Shown: one piece after another, positions 27,177-36,676 of the stretch
Position numbering within the stretch: position 1 is the first letter of the stretch
Layout: every line of letters begins with the position of its first letter
Assembly: GCF_029269745.1 (NCBI RefSeq)
Contig: NZ_JARJHT010000002.1
Location: 930,001-994,000 of the forward strand
Direction: 5' to 3'
From: Polluticoccus soli
GTDB lineage: Bacteria; Bacteroidota; Bacteroidia; Chitinophagales; Chitinophagaceae
Length of the DNA: 64,000 bases
Notes under the pieces: generated by a model
Databases searched by the model: none
What the model saw: the letters and a program-made list of their open reading frames with translations, nothing else
What the model was told of the DNA's origin: nothing
Program-made: the position numbers and the translations under genes

Positions 27177-28361
27177 CTATGATCTCAAAGCAAGCTTCTG
27201 ACGCATGTCTTTGGGGATGCCACCTTTATTCAGCAGTATCGCTGTAGTCTTATATTTTACATAAGGTTTCGTTACATAGATATAACCTTTGTAGTCATTC
27301 TTCTCGCCCCATGAGTTCTTTACGATATAGTATTCTTTACCTGTTTGATCTTTAGCAGAACCAACAATGTGCATGCCGTGATCATCGGTAGTAGAATAGT
27401 TATCAAAAGCTTCCTGGCGCATTTTTGAAGTGATCTTCCTGTCAGCCTTTGGTCCATTGAACAATTCTTTTTGCTCATCCTCTTCCATGTCTTCCCAGTC
27501 TTTTTCAGGAACGAAAGCCACACCATTTTTCCAGCTAAAATACTTTTCACTCACGTCAGTTGCCCATGCAACTGTATAACCATTCTGCAGCGCGTTATCG
27601 ATGATATCTGTGATATCACCCATTTTCACGTTGTACACCTGGTCATAGCTCCAGTTGTCAGGCACCATCAGGATCGTCTTCTGATAGTACGGTTTGTCAG
27701 AAAATGAAGACAGTTCAACATAGTCGGTTGGATTAATACCGATCATCTTATCAGCAAATGTACGCGGTGTGTATTGCTTGCCATCATAGGTAAAAGTTTG
27801 AGGATCGTTACCTAGGTAGGTATCAAGTACAGCTACAAAAGCTCTCTTCCAGTTAGGTGTCAGTTTACCGTTCGGATTCTTAACTATCGCATCGAGCATA
27901 CCTTTCAGAATTGCCTGCATCTCTCCGAACTTATTCTTCGTAGTACCATAGTTAAGGCCACTATATACCGACTGAGGAACCGCACCGTATTTTGCGTACA
28001 TATTGATAACGTCGTGGCAAGAGCCACCGTCACCCCATGAAGCGTCGCCATGCATGCGAACATAAACGTCCGCTTTGTCGATGTAAACGTTACGCGCGGT
28101 GTAGATCTCCGCTATATCAACGGGCTTTTTGCCCATACGAGCCATTTCGCTTTCAAGGAACGAGTTGGTTGAATAGCTCCAGCAAGTACCAGAGCTACCC
28201 TGGTTTTTTACGCAGGTATTCTCAAGATTGATAACATCCGTAAAAACGAATTTCTTTTTTGAGCTATCGCTCTTGTTATTTTCCAGTTTCTTCACCAGGT
28301 CATCCTGTGCAAAAACGAGTACAGGCATTGCCGTGGCGAAAAGCAAAGCAAACTTTTTCAT
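27177..28361 (-). CDS. Secreted C1 family cysteine peptidase (bleomycin hydrolase/PepC-like)
   Basis: 394 residues with a signal peptide ending VLVFAQ. The papain-type catalytic set is present: NQGSSGTCWSYS with Cys60, DDHGMHIVG with the catalytic His near 329, and VKNSWGE with Asn near 349. The spacing and the large insertion between Cys and His match the C1B (bleomycin hydrolase / aminopeptidase C) branch, which usually is cytosolic; here export is predicted, as in other Bacteroidota homologs. Likely degrades peptides in the periplasm or outside. Monocistronic by context. Confidence 0.9.
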   Translation of the reverse strand: MKKFALLFATAMPVLVFAQDDLVKKLENNKSDSSKKKFVFTDVINLENTCVKNQGSSGTCWSYSTNSFLESEMARMGKKPVDIAEIYTARNVYIDKADVYVRMHGDASWGDGGSCHDVINMYAKYGAVPQSVYSGLNYGTTKNKFGEMQAILKGMLDAIVKNPNGKLTPNWKRAFVAVLDTYLGNDPQTFTYDGKQYTPRTFADKMIGINPTDYVELSSFSDKPYYQKTILMVPDNWSYDQVYNVKMGDITDIIDNALQNGYTVAWATDVSEKYFSWKNGVAFVPEKDWEDMEEDEQKELFNGPKADRKITSKMRQEAFDNYSTTDDHGMHIVGSAKDQTGKEYYIVKNSWGEKNDYKGYIYVTKPYVKYKTTAILLNKGGIPKDMRQKLALRS

Positions 28362-28462
28362 CAGTTGTTGAGTATTGATTTTTAAGAGTGTACGAAAATA
28401 CGCATTAACACCTTACTATTCTGTTGTATAAAGGTGAAAATCAGGGTGAAATATGGCTTTTA

Positions 28463-29065
28463 TTAGTGCATCCGGCTGCCGGTTGGCGTCAGTGCCTGCA
28501 GTACTTCCTCTTCGTTCGCCAGCCATTGGTTCCAGGCGGCGCGTACCATTTCTTGCGAAAAATACGTGGTAGCGAGATCAATAAACAACCTGTAATGGCC
28601 CGCTTCGGATACCATGAACTTATAATAGAATTTACGCAACTTTTCATCCTCCAGCCCTTCCGAAAGCAGCCGGAAACGTTCGCAACTACGCGCTTCGATC
28701 AGCGCACAGATCATAAGCTTGTGCAACAGCCGGTCTCCCCCACTGCCACCTTTAGGAGTGTGTTGCAACAGTAAATTTACATAGTCGTCCTTACGCTGCT
28801 TGCTCAATACGTATCCGCGTTTTTTCATCTCGGCCCATACCATGCGGAAATGTCCCCACTCTTCGGTCACTATTGGAGATAACGCATCTACCAATTCTTG
28901 CTTGTCCGGATAAAGCTGTATAAGTGAAATGCACTGTGTTGCAGCTTTTTGCTCACAAAACGCATGATCTGTCAGAATTTCCTCCAGGGAAACGGCAGCA
29001 AGGTCAACCCATCGTGGGTCGGTAGGCATCTTTAAACCAAGTATCGAATTTTCGGCAGTACTCAT
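28463..29065 (-). CDS. miaE: tRNA-(ms2io6A)-hydroxylase MiaE
   Basis: 200 residues. A ferritin-like di-iron monooxygenase that hydroxylates ms2i6A at position 37 of tRNA. Ligand motifs are visible: EEILTDHAFCEQKAA, EEWGHFRM, IEARSCERF and SEAGHYRLF, giving the two E...ExxH sets. Length fits the family. A TATTTTTG box (minus, 29073-29080) ends only 7 nt before the ATG, so the mRNA may have almost no leader. Confidence 0.93.
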   Translation of the reverse strand: MSTAENSILGLKMPTDPRWVDLAAVSLEEILTDHAFCEQKAATQCISLIQLYPDKQELVDALSPIVTEEWGHFRMVWAEMKKRGYVLSKQRKDDYVNLLLQHTPKGGSGGDRLLHKLMICALIEARSCERFRLLSEGLEDEKLRKFYYKFMVSEAGHYRLFIDLATTYFSQEMVRAAWNQWLANEEEVLQALTPTGSRMH

Positions 29066-29090
29066 GAAGCAGCAAAAATAGCCACAAAAT

Positions 29091-29120
29091 AAAAAAACCG
29101 GCCCTATGGCCGGTTTTCAT
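29091..29120 (-). terminator. Intrinsic terminator after the redoxin gene
   Basis: AAAACCGGCC CTAT GGCCGGTTTT (29094-29117) followed on the minus strand by a T-run; ends the redoxin transcript before miaE. Confidence 0.75.
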
Positions 29121-29133
29121 ATATAGTGTTGTC

Positions 29134-29733
29134 TTAAAGTCTTTTGATAGTGCATCCGATCGACTTAGTGGTGCTAGGATCTGGAGCTGCACCAGCCAAC
29201 ATGTTATTGATGGCATTTTTCAGGAACATTTGTTTAGATGCTGCAGGATCAGCTGGGCTATCTTCCATTGCGCCTTTATACACCAACTTGCCAGTTGCAT
29301 CAAACAGGAACACTTCTGGGGTACGCATTGCGCCAAAGGCATCTGCCAGTTTCGCCTGGTCGTCGCCTATGTAAGGAACGCTGTACCCTTGCTTCTTCGC
29401 GTACCGGCTCATAGCTTCGTGTGAATCTGCCCCATCACGCTGCGCCGCATTTGAGTTAACGATAACCATACCTATGTCCATTTTCTTTGCATAGTCTATA
29501 GTTTCTTTAGTACGCTCCTGGCTCTTGATCACGTAGGGGCAAGTATTGCACGAGAACATCACCAATAACCCATTCGCAGTCTTAGCAGAATTAAGCGACA
29601 CTTCTTTCTTGTCTACCGAGGTGAACTTGTCGTTGCCCATAGGTATACCCGCGCCTATCTCCAGGCTTTGCGCAAAAACAGCAGTTGAAAGACTTAGGGT
29701 AATAGCAGTCGCTAACAGTTTTATCTTTTTCAT
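29134..29733 (-). CDS. Exported thioredoxin-fold redoxin (AhpC/TSA-like)
   Basis: 199 residues from the ATG at 29733; the longer frame to 29838 would place 35 odd residues before an evident signal peptide (ending AVFAQ). The thioredoxin-fold redox motif SCNTCPYV has Cys62 and Cys65, and the conserved cis-Pro region is MRTPEVFLFD. It starts 65 bp after the cytochrome/copper lipoprotein on the same strand and may supply reductant to it, but this is inference. Periplasmic location expected. Confidence 0.85.
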   Translation of the reverse strand: MKKIKLLATAITLSLSTAVFAQSLEIGAGIPMGNDKFTSVDKKEVSLNSAKTANGLLVMFSCNTCPYVIKSQERTKETIDYAKKMDIGMVIVNSNAAQRDGADSHEAMSRYAKKQGYSVPYIGDDQAKLADAFGAMRTPEVFLFDATGKLVYKGAMEDSPADPAASKQMFLKNAINNMLAGAAPDPSTTKSIGCTIKRL

Positions 29734-29797
29734 TAATGGCTTATTTTCTACTAAAGTTAAGGATAAAAGACATTGCACGCTTTCATCAATACCTAGC

Positions 29798-31180
29798 TTA
29801 CTTACCGGCTGTCTTCGTATCAAGGCTGATATTTTCATCGCCAGCCTGGTAGGGCAAGTACATGACGATCAACTGGAACATTTCATCGGTTGCACGCATG
29901 CTACCCTGCTGATCGCGAATAAGGCGCGGCGGCATGAAGGGATTATTCATGTTCTGTTTGGTGTTATCATACAAACCTTCAGCAACTATAGTACTGCCTG
30001 CGGGTACCTTCACCATTTTTTTGAACGTGTAGAAATACTGCCAGTTGAAATCCCACCGTGGTATCGATATGAGTTTAATAGTATCACCGCCATCAGGAGG
30101 TAACGCATACGCTTTAAAACTCTTCCCGATCATGTGCATATGCGGGTTAAGGGTCAGTATCGAAATCTCTTCCGGTACTTTGTACCTGCTCCATACTTTC
30201 TTCACCGTATTTGGCTGAACAACCAGGTCCGGTTCAACCGGCGACACGCCAAGCGTGCCCAATTGAAACTCTTTTACCGGACGATTGGGCGGTGTTTTAG
30301 CAAAGAATATGTTGATATAAGAGCTATCCCAAACGGGTTGATTTTTTGTAAATCCATAGTGCAGATCGTTCAATAAAAAAGCCCCTTTACGTGGTAACTG
30401 GTAACCACCAACACCTGGGGGATACAGCTGCCCAAATACACCCGGCAGAAAATTAACCACCGACCGTTGCAGTGTTGGGAATGAACCATCGTCGTTAGGT
30501 ATGCCGAGCTTTTTATAGGCCAGCATCACAGTGCTATCATTTACCATATCGGCCACACGATCTCCCTCATAAACGTTACCTTTCTTTTCAAACTGGTACT
30601 TGATCATGTCGCCATTCACGTGGTGCACGACGCTGTTGTTACCCGGCACAAATTCTATAACACTGGCATAGGTATCAGCGGGTAGTTCAAATGGTACTTT
30701 AATGATCAGGAACTTATCACCGCTATTTGCCGGCAGAAAGTACGGCTGAACAGCTATGCGCATATCCGGTTTGCCGATAGTAGAACCCTCCGGGTACGCA
30801 GGAAGTTGCGGCATCTTATCCTTGGGCCCTTCAAGGGCACCATCTTGCACCCATTTTTGTACCAGCTTGATATCGTGCTCGCTCAGCACGCGCTGACCTA
30901 CGAACTCTGTATAGTGTGGATCTGCAGGCCATGGCGGCATCAGGCGTTCGCCTACCATGTAGGCCATCGATGCCGCGTATGTCTTCGCGTCTTTGTAGGA
31001 GATCAGATCGAAATGCGCTCCACCATTGGGCCTGTGACAAATCGTACAGTTATTATAAAGCAATGGCGCAATATGCTCTGTAAAGGTAACCTGGTCGGGA
31101 AGTCGCTGTTCACCGCCACATGACGATAACAGAGCAACAGCACTAAGAAGAAATATATTAAACCTGCGCTTCAGGAACAT
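29798..31180 (-). CDS. Lipoprotein: cytochrome c domain fused to copper type II monooxygenase fold
   Basis: 460 residues. Signal peptide ends LLSSC (Cys21 lipidated). Residues ~30-120 are a mono-haem cytochrome c domain with CTICH (45-49) and MPPWPADP carrying a candidate axial Met. Residues ~140-450 match the peptidylglycine alpha-hydroxylating / dopamine beta-monooxygenase fold: VVHHV near 184 plus LHYG for one copper, HMHMIG near 346 plus a downstream Met for the other. All six copper ligands seem present, so it may hydroxylate an organic substrate with electrons from the haem. Starts inside the end of the YihY gene (23-nt overlap). The reaction is inferred, not shown. Confidence 0.8.
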   Translation of the reverse strand: MFLKRRFNIFLLSAVALLSSCGGEQRLPDQVTFTEHIAPLLYNNCTICHRPNGGAHFDLISYKDAKTYAASMAYMVGERLMPPWPADPHYTEFVGQRVLSEHDIKLVQKWVQDGALEGPKDKMPQLPAYPEGSTIGKPDMRIAVQPYFLPANSGDKFLIIKVPFELPADTYASVIEFVPGNNSVVHHVNGDMIKYQFEKKGNVYEGDRVADMVNDSTVMLAYKKLGIPNDDGSFPTLQRSVVNFLPGVFGQLYPPGVGGYQLPRKGAFLLNDLHYGFTKNQPVWDSSYINIFFAKTPPNRPVKEFQLGTLGVSPVEPDLVVQPNTVKKVWSRYKVPEEISILTLNPHMHMIGKSFKAYALPPDGGDTIKLISIPRWDFNWQYFYTFKKMVKVPAGSTIVAEGLYDNTKQNMNNPFMPPRLIRDQQGSMRATDEMFQLIVMYLPYQAGDENISLDTKTAGK

Positions 31181-32093
31181 CGTTTTTAGAAGTTTGTGCC
31201 AGCATGATGCTTACGTTCAGCTCGTAGCCAAGCAGTATGACCATTGTATTCAGCCACATCCACACCATGAAGGCCATGATCGAACCAATAGAACCGTAAA
31301 CCTTGCTGTAATTTATAAAGTTGTTCACCAGGAAGTAAAATACGAATGTGGTGATGATACAAAGGATAGTAGCAAATACGGAACCGGGTGACACAAAATC
31401 GAAACGGTCGTTGAGCGACGGACCGTATGTATACACCACTGATATCGAACTGAAAATAAGCAGACCTATGATTAACAAGCTCACCAACCTTGGCACTAAG
31501 GTATTATCAAATACCTGCAGAATAATTTCATTCAGCTCCTGGCTTTGTATGATAAGGGCAGCCAGTGTTAGTATCACAACGCCCATCAACATAAATGTCA
31601 GCTTTATAGCTGTCCATCGTTTTCTTAGCCCCGATCGCTTCACATAGAAAGGAAGGCTTTTCTCAAAGTTGCGTATCAGGCCCATCATACCATTTGACGA
31701 GAAGAATATCGTCAGCAAAAGACCAAATGAAAGCACACCCTCCTGGGTATTGTTCATAAAGTCTACTATGATGCCACTTATGTTATTGTAGGCGTTAACG
31801 TTGGGAGTAATATACCTCAACACCATTAGGATCGTATTCTGCACATCATGGAGCGGCAGGTAAGGCACCAGCGAGAACAGGAACAGCAACGTAGGTGGTA
31901 TGGCCATCAGGAAGTTGTAAGTAACTGCAGCACAGCTCACATTGAGCCTGCTGTTCCTGATACCCTGCAAAAAGAATTTCGTTACCTCGTATAGCGATAA
32001 TCCTTCCGTACCCGGAACTATGATCTTCTTTGCCCTATCCCTTACAACACGTACCGGTCTACTCTGCCTAACATACTGTTGCAGTACTGTCAT
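31158..32093 (-). CDS. YihY/BrkB family inner membrane protein
   Basis: 311 residues from the ATG at 32093; a TTG at 32111 in the same frame would overlap the DPP IV stop. About six transmembrane segments, with family features AAVTYNFLMAIPPTLLFLFS and the late GSIGSIMAFMVWMWLNTMV. Once annotated as RNase BN or virulence factor BrkB; its real function is unsettled. Part of a minus-strand run from the S9 peptidase to the redoxin. Confidence 0.88.
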   Translation of the reverse strand: MTVLQQYVRQSRPVRVVRDRAKKIIVPGTEGLSLYEVTKFFLQGIRNSRLNVSCAAVTYNFLMAIPPTLLFLFSLVPYLPLHDVQNTILMVLRYITPNVNAYNNISGIIVDFMNNTQEGVLSFGLLLTIFFSSNGMMGLIRNFEKSLPFYVKRSGLRKRWTAIKLTFMLMGVVILTLAALIIQSQELNEIILQVFDNTLVPRLVSLLIIGLLIFSSISVVYTYGPSLNDRFDFVSPGSVFATILCIITTFVFYFLVNNFINYSKVYGSIGSIMAFMVWMWLNTMVILLGYELNVSIMLAQTSKNDVPEAQV

Positions 32094-32107
32094 ACCGCAA
32101 AGTACGG

Positions 32108-34276
32108 TCAAAGATTGGTCAGAACGAAATCCGTCATCTTTTTGTAGAGATGAAAGCGGGCGTTTCCACCGGTAATACCATGGTGCCTGTTAGGATAATA
32201 TTCGCCATCAAACTCTTTATTGGCTTTTATAAGCGCATCCGTTAGCATCACAGCGTTCTGAAAATGCACGTTATCATCGGCAGTACCATGCACCAGCAGG
32301 AACTTGCCTTTCAGGCGGTCAGCCATCTTCTCAGGTGCGTTCTCGTCATACCCCTTCTCGTTCTCCTGCGGTGTACGCATGTAGCGCTCTGTATAGATAT
32401 TATCATAATAGCGCCAGTTGGAAACCGGTGCAACCGCAATTGCCATCTTAAATACATCGTTGCCTTTGAACAAGCAGGTGCTGCTCATAAAACCACCATA
32501 GCTCCAGCCCCAGATACCAATACGGCTTTTATCAACATAAGGCAGCGTACCCAGGTATGTTGCTACAGCGATCTGGTCGTCACTTTCATATTTGCCCAGC
32601 TGCAGGTAAGTCTTTTTCTTAAACTCCTGGCCGCGAAAACCGGTACCGGTACCGTCTGCACACACGATGATATACCCTTTCTCTGCCAGCATCTGGTGCC
32701 AGAAGAAATCACGCACAGGGAACCGATCGCCTACTTCCTGAGAACCCGGGCCACTGTACTGGAACATCAACACAGGATATTTTTTCTGATCGTTGAAGTT
32801 TGGCGGAGTGATGACCCATGCATTAAGTGTTTTGTTATCTCCCACTTCCAGTTGCCTCAGGCTGATGTTGCCGAGATCGTACTCCCACATTTTTCCTTTT
32901 AGTGCAGCATTGTCTTCCAGTGTACGAACGACCTTCCCCTTGTTATCCCTCAATGTATATACAGAAGGCATAGTGAGCGTTGAGTGCCTGTCGAGGAAAT
33001 AATTAAACCCTTCGATTGGCGTGATCCCGTGCGTTCCCTCTTCGGGTGTCAGTGTCCTCCTGTTCTTTCCTTCAAAGTTTACCGAATACAGTTTGCGCTC
33101 TACCGGTGTTTTCTCAGCAGCAGTATAAAATACCAGGTTGCGTTTTTCGTCTATACCAACAATTTGTTCCACATCATAATTGCCACCGGTAAGCGCTGTA
33201 AGCCTCTTGCTTTTCCAGTCCCAGCGATACAGGTGATTGTAACCGCTGCGTTCGCTGTGTAATACTAGTGACCTGTTGTCGGGCAGGAATGCAAGGTTGT
33301 CATCAATATCAATATAATAAGGGTTCTGTTCGTTGTAAATAACGCTCGAATTACCACTGGTCGCATCGGCCAGAAGCAGATCCAGGTTGTTTTGCAAACG
33401 ATTAAGCCTAAAAATGCAAAGCTTTGAAGCATCTTTGGTCCATTTGATGCGAGGTATATACTGGTCGGTTTCGGTACCCACGTTAGCCGTCACAGTCCTC
33501 GCATCCTTTACATCGTATACTTTGATCTGCACCACCGAATTAGGCTCACCGGCTTTGGGATATTTGTAGACATAGTTATATGGGTACAGCCCGGTGTACA
33601 TGGGTAATATGTATTGAGGCACCTGTGACTCATCAAAACGGTAGAAGGCCAGGTACCTGCTGTCGGGCGACCAATCAAAGGCGCGGGTGAACTCGAACTC
33701 CTCTTCATACACCCAGTCACAGTTACCATTAATGACCTTGTTTACCACACCATCGGTTGTTACCGCTACAGTTTCTCCGGTCTTCAGGTCTTTATAATAG
33801 AGGTTATTTGCGCTAACAAACGCTACTTTACTGCCGTCGGGCGAAAACGTAGCATGCAGCACTTTAGCTGTATCTATCTGCAGTACTTTGCCAGTACTCA
33901 TATCGTATACATATGAACGGTAGAGGGCCGACCTGCGGTAGACAGGCTGCCCTTCGTTCCTGATCAATATCTTTTTTTCATCTTTACTGAACGAATAATC
34001 ATCCAGTGAAAGCTGTTTGCCTTCAAGAGTGTGCTCACCATTGTCGAATACTGTGCGTTCCTGCTTACCAGTCTTCAGATCGTATACACGCAATACCTGG
34101 CGGTCGCCTTCTTTGTCTATCTGTGTATACACCTTGCCGTCGCTCATGGCATTGAATCCCGGAACCACTTTCGGGCGAAAGGTATTTTTTACCCAGATAT
34201 CCTCAAGGGTTATCTGTTTCTTTTGTGCAAACGATAGTTGGGCGATACAAATAAGTGCTAACCAGGAATAGCGCAT
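32108..34276 (-). CDS. S9 family dipeptidyl peptidase IV-type protease
   Basis: 722 residues with a signal peptide ending AQLSFAQ. The N-terminal ~450 residues are a beta-propeller with the DWVYEEEFEF motif that binds the substrate N-terminus in DPP IV. The C-terminal alpha/beta hydrolase domain has WGWSYGGFMSS (Ser near 590), GTADDNVHF (Asp) and NRHHGITGG (His). It removes Xaa-Pro dipeptides from peptides in the periplasm or outside. A TATTTTTG box at 34299-34306 (minus) ends 22 nt before the start. Confidence 0.93.
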   Translation of the reverse strand: MRYSWLALICIAQLSFAQKKQITLEDIWVKNTFRPKVVPGFNAMSDGKVYTQIDKEGDRQVLRVYDLKTGKQERTVFDNGEHTLEGKQLSLDDYSFSKDEKKILIRNEGQPVYRRSALYRSYVYDMSTGKVLQIDTAKVLHATFSPDGSKVAFVSANNLYYKDLKTGETVAVTTDGVVNKVINGNCDWVYEEEFEFTRAFDWSPDSRYLAFYRFDESQVPQYILPMYTGLYPYNYVYKYPKAGEPNSVVQIKVYDVKDARTVTANVGTETDQYIPRIKWTKDASKLCIFRLNRLQNNLDLLLADATSGNSSVIYNEQNPYYIDIDDNLAFLPDNRSLVLHSERSGYNHLYRWDWKSKRLTALTGGNYDVEQIVGIDEKRNLVFYTAAEKTPVERKLYSVNFEGKNRRTLTPEEGTHGITPIEGFNYFLDRHSTLTMPSVYTLRDNKGKVVRTLEDNAALKGKMWEYDLGNISLRQLEVGDNKTLNAWVITPPNFNDQKKYPVLMFQYSGPGSQEVGDRFPVRDFFWHQMLAEKGYIIVCADGTGTGFRGQEFKKKTYLQLGKYESDDQIAVATYLGTLPYVDKSRIGIWGWSYGGFMSSTCLFKGNDVFKMAIAVAPVSNWRYYDNIYTERYMRTPQENEKGYDENAPEKMADRLKGKFLLVHGTADDNVHFQNAVMLTDALIKANKEFDGEYYPNRHHGITGGNARFHLYKKMTDFVLTNL

Positions 34277-34369
34277 AATGAGACATTATTAAGACGTCCA
34301 AAAATAACATCTAAGCGTCAGAGAATGAAATGCCTACAATATGATTTCGGGGTAAAATAAGGGGGATAA

Positions 34370-34402
34370 AAAGCACAAAGGGTGCATTGCTGCACCCTTC
34401 AC
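34370..34402 (-). terminator. Intrinsic terminator after clpS
   Basis: GGGTGCA GCAA TGCACCC stem (plus 34380-34396, longer with flanking A-T pairs), followed on the minus strand by CTTTTT. Confidence 0.7.
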
Positions 34403-34420
34403 TTATTTAAAAGAGGTTGT

Positions 34421-34723
34421 TTAATAGTCGATCGTGGCTTGGATACCGCGGTTAATGAGTGCTTCTGCCAATGGCCTCAGAAAATCAAAGCTGCCTTTTT
34501 TAACGCCATATTTTCCTTTGTGGTGAATGATCATAGCACATTGCTCAGCCTGCTCAGGGCTATGCTCGCAAACATCAATCAGAGATTCTATGACGTGGTC
34601 GAATGTGTTTATGTCATCATTCCAGACGATAAGGTTGTGCAGTTCCTCCACCAGGACGTCCTGGTCTTCTTCACCCTGGGTTTGCCATTGCAATCCTCCC
34701 TGGTTCTCCCATAAAGCACTCAT
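34421..34723 (-). CDS. clpS: ATP-dependent Clp protease adaptor ClpS
   Basis: 100 residues. ClpS binds N-degron substrates and hands them to a Clp AAA+ unfoldase. The family core is clear: NLIVWNDDINTFDHVI (contains the NDxxT/N motif), then CEHSPEQAEQCAMIIHHKGKY with the conserved HxxGK-like part. Length is normal with a somewhat long acidic N-terminus. A perfect TATCTTTG -7 box lies at 34749-34756 on the minus strand. No clp protease gene is next to it. Confidence 0.93.
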   Translation of the reverse strand: MSALWENQGGLQWQTQGEEDQDVLVEELHNLIVWNDDINTFDHVIESLIDVCEHSPEQAEQCAMIIHHKGKYGVKKGSFDFLRPLAEALINRGIQATIDY

Positions 34724-34748
34724 AATGTTCAGGTTTTCTTATTTCACG

Positions 34749-34756
34749 CAAAGATA
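34749..34756 (-). promoter_or_regulatory. -7 box for clpS
   Basis: TATCTTTG on the minus strand, 26 nt ahead of the ATG. No good -33 box at the usual spacing. Confidence 0.45.
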
Positions 34757-34818
34757 AGGAAAATCATAACTCGACCATCTGAAGCGGGCATTACCAATAT
34801 AATTTCGATTTTTGCAGC

Positions 34819-35340
34819 ATGTTCGTAAAAAAATCGATGGAGGAACTGGGCCGGCTCTCGCACGACGAGATGAAAGCCACTGGAAAACACCCGGTTATCG
34901 TGATAATGGACGATGTTCGCAGTATGCACAACGTTGGCTCGGCATTTCGCACCTGCGATGCTTTTGCCATCGAGGCGCTATACCTGTGCGGGTACACACC
35001 TACTCCGCCCCACCGCGATATTCACAAAACTGCATTGGGTGCCACCGAAACCGTTAAATGGCAACATTTCAAAACAACCGTTGAAGCAGTACAGGTGGCC
35101 AAAGACGCCGGCTATGTGATATACTCTGTTGAGCAAGCTCATAACAGTATCCAGCTTAATAGCTTTAGCTGGAGCAATGAAAAGATAGCACTGGTGTTCG
35201 GGAACGAAGTAACTGGAGTGAACGATGAAGTACTGGTACTTTCTGATGGCGTTATAGAAATACCTCAATGGGGTGCAAAACACTCGCTCAACATATCAGT
35301 AAGTATGGGCGTAGTATTGTGGGAGCTTGTTAGAAAATAA
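34819..35340 (+). CDS. SpoU/TrmH-family RNA 2'-O-methyltransferase
   Basis: 173 residues, a single SPOUT (trefoil-knot) methyltransferase domain without a separate RNA-binding domain. Motif 1 DDVRSMHNVGSAFRTCDAF, motif 2 ALVFGNEVTGV and motif 3 IPQWGAKHSLNISVSMGV are all present, giving the SAM-binding knot. It should 2'-O-methylate a tRNA or rRNA nucleotide; the target cannot be told. Followed at 38 bp by the ypfJ-like gene. Confidence 0.92.
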   Translation: MFVKKSMEELGRLSHDEMKATGKHPVIVIMDDVRSMHNVGSAFRTCDAFAIEALYLCGYTPTPPHRDIHKTALGATETVKWQHFKTTVEAVQVAKDAGYVIYSVEQAHNSIQLNSFSWSNEKIALVFGNEVTGVNDEVLVLSDGVIEIPQWGAKHSLNISVSMGVVLWELVRK

Positions 35341-35378
35341 TTGGCATCAATATTATATAGCTTTTCAAAAAACTGTAT

Positions 35379-36212
35379 ATGCTTTGGAAAGGCAGGCGCG
35401 AAAGCGGCAATGTTGAAGACCAACGAGGACTGGGTGGAGGAGGTAAACTTCTTGGCGGAGGTATTGGTGCTGCTGTTATTGGCCTGATCATCTATCTATT
35501 AGGTGGCGACCCTTCGGCTATCATGCCACAGGAGAGTGCGCCACAAACGCAGGAAGGAAAAGCTGCCGAAGACGAAGCAGCAAAATTTGTTTCCGTTGTG
35601 CTAGCCGATACCGAGGACGTTTGGAACAAACTCTTTAGCGATATGGGCAAGCAATACCAGGAACCTGTAATGGTGCTCTTCAATGGCTATGTGGCCTCTG
35701 CGTGCGGGAATGCAAGCTCAGCGACAGGGCCTTTTTACTGTCCGCTGGATCACAAGCTATACATCGACCTTTCATTTTATAACGAGCTAAAAGAACGCTT
35801 CAATGCCCCTGGCGATTTTGCCATGGCTTATGTGGTGGCTCACGAAGTGGGGCATCATGTACAGAACTTGCTGGGAATTTCTGATCAAGTACAGCAAATG
35901 CGCCAGCGAGTAGGCGAAGCAGAGGGCAACCGGCTGTCTGTAAAACTGGAGCTGCAAGCCGACTTTCTTGCAGGTGTGTGGGCCCACCACGCGCAACGCA
36001 TGAAAAACATCCTGGAAAGTGGGGATATGGAAGAAGCGTTAAATGCAGCCAACGCGATTGGCGATGACCGCTTGCAACAGGAAGCACAAGGACATGTAGT
36101 ACCAGATGCTTTTACACACGGCACATCAGCGCAACGTATGTATTGGTTCAAAAAAGGCTACGATACTGGCGACCTCAACCAGGGCGACACATTTAATGCC
36201 CCCGATCTATAG
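35379..36212 (+). CDS. ypfJ: Neutral zinc metallopeptidase, YpfJ family
   Basis: 277 residues. A cytosolic basic/glycine-rich start (RGLGGGGKLLGGG), one transmembrane helix (~30-50: AAVIGLIIYLLGG), then a domain with HEVGHHVQNLLG near residue 155, the HExxH zinc site, and ELQADFLAGVW giving the third ligand. This is the layout of the YpfJ/putative neutral zinc metallopeptidase family, membrane-anchored. Substrates are unknown. Likely co-transcribed with the methyltransferase. Confidence 0.92.
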   Translation: MLWKGRRESGNVEDQRGLGGGGKLLGGGIGAAVIGLIIYLLGGDPSAIMPQESAPQTQEGKAAEDEAAKFVSVVLADTEDVWNKLFSDMGKQYQEPVMVLFNGYVASACGNASSATGPFYCPLDHKLYIDLSFYNELKERFNAPGDFAMAYVVAHEVGHHVQNLLGISDQVQQMRQRVGEAEGNRLSVKLELQADFLAGVWAHHAQRMKNILESGDMEEALNAANAIGDDRLQQEAQGHVVPDAFTHGTSAQRMYWFKKGYDTGDLNQGDTFNAPDL

Positions 36213-36215
36213 TAA

Positions 36216-36572
36216 CTAAATATTACTGCAGATCATTTGGCGCACATAAGCACCTTGTATCGATTCTGGTATCAGGTTCATTAACTCAGCCTTGTGCTTA
36301 CATGTGTTACACAGTATCTTTTCCAGTGAAAACACATAGACACTCTCGATCGCGTTTCTTATGGCAGCATCTCCACTGTCATATAAGCGTTCCACCACCG
36401 AAAAGCATTTGCCCACTGCGCTAAGATCGTAGATATCTACTTTTTCCCGCGTATAGTCGAATAACGCGCGCATTATTTTGTGTAGGCCTTGCACTGGCGC
36501 CTTTTCAAAACGTTCATTCAACTCTGGCAATTCCTGGCTTATCAATTTTCCCGCTTCAGTATCGTTAAACAT
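36216..36572 (-). CDS. Hypothetical helical protein
   Basis: 118 residues from the ATG at 36572; the frame runs further to 36668 but the added segment looks untranslated. Predicted mainly helical and cytosolic (ELPELNERFEKAPVQGLHK, YDLSAVGKCFSVVERLYDSGD). The pattern resembles small DUF families spread in Bacteroidota and Firmicutes whose role is unknown. Convergent with ypfJ, only 3 bp away, and just downstream of the arginase-family gene. Confidence 0.6.
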   Translation of the reverse strand: MFNDTEAGKLISQELPELNERFEKAPVQGLHKIMRALFDYTREKVDIYDLSAVGKCFSVVERLYDSGDAAIRNAIESVYVFSLEKILCNTCKHKAELMNLIPESIQGAYVRQMICSNI

Positions 36573-36676
36573 CACTCGTTGTTTAACACAGAATATCAAA
36601 AGGTTATGCCACAGGAAAGCTACGGATGCCTGAAAATCGCAGCGTATTGCTTTGCAGATGTATAACAATCACACTA

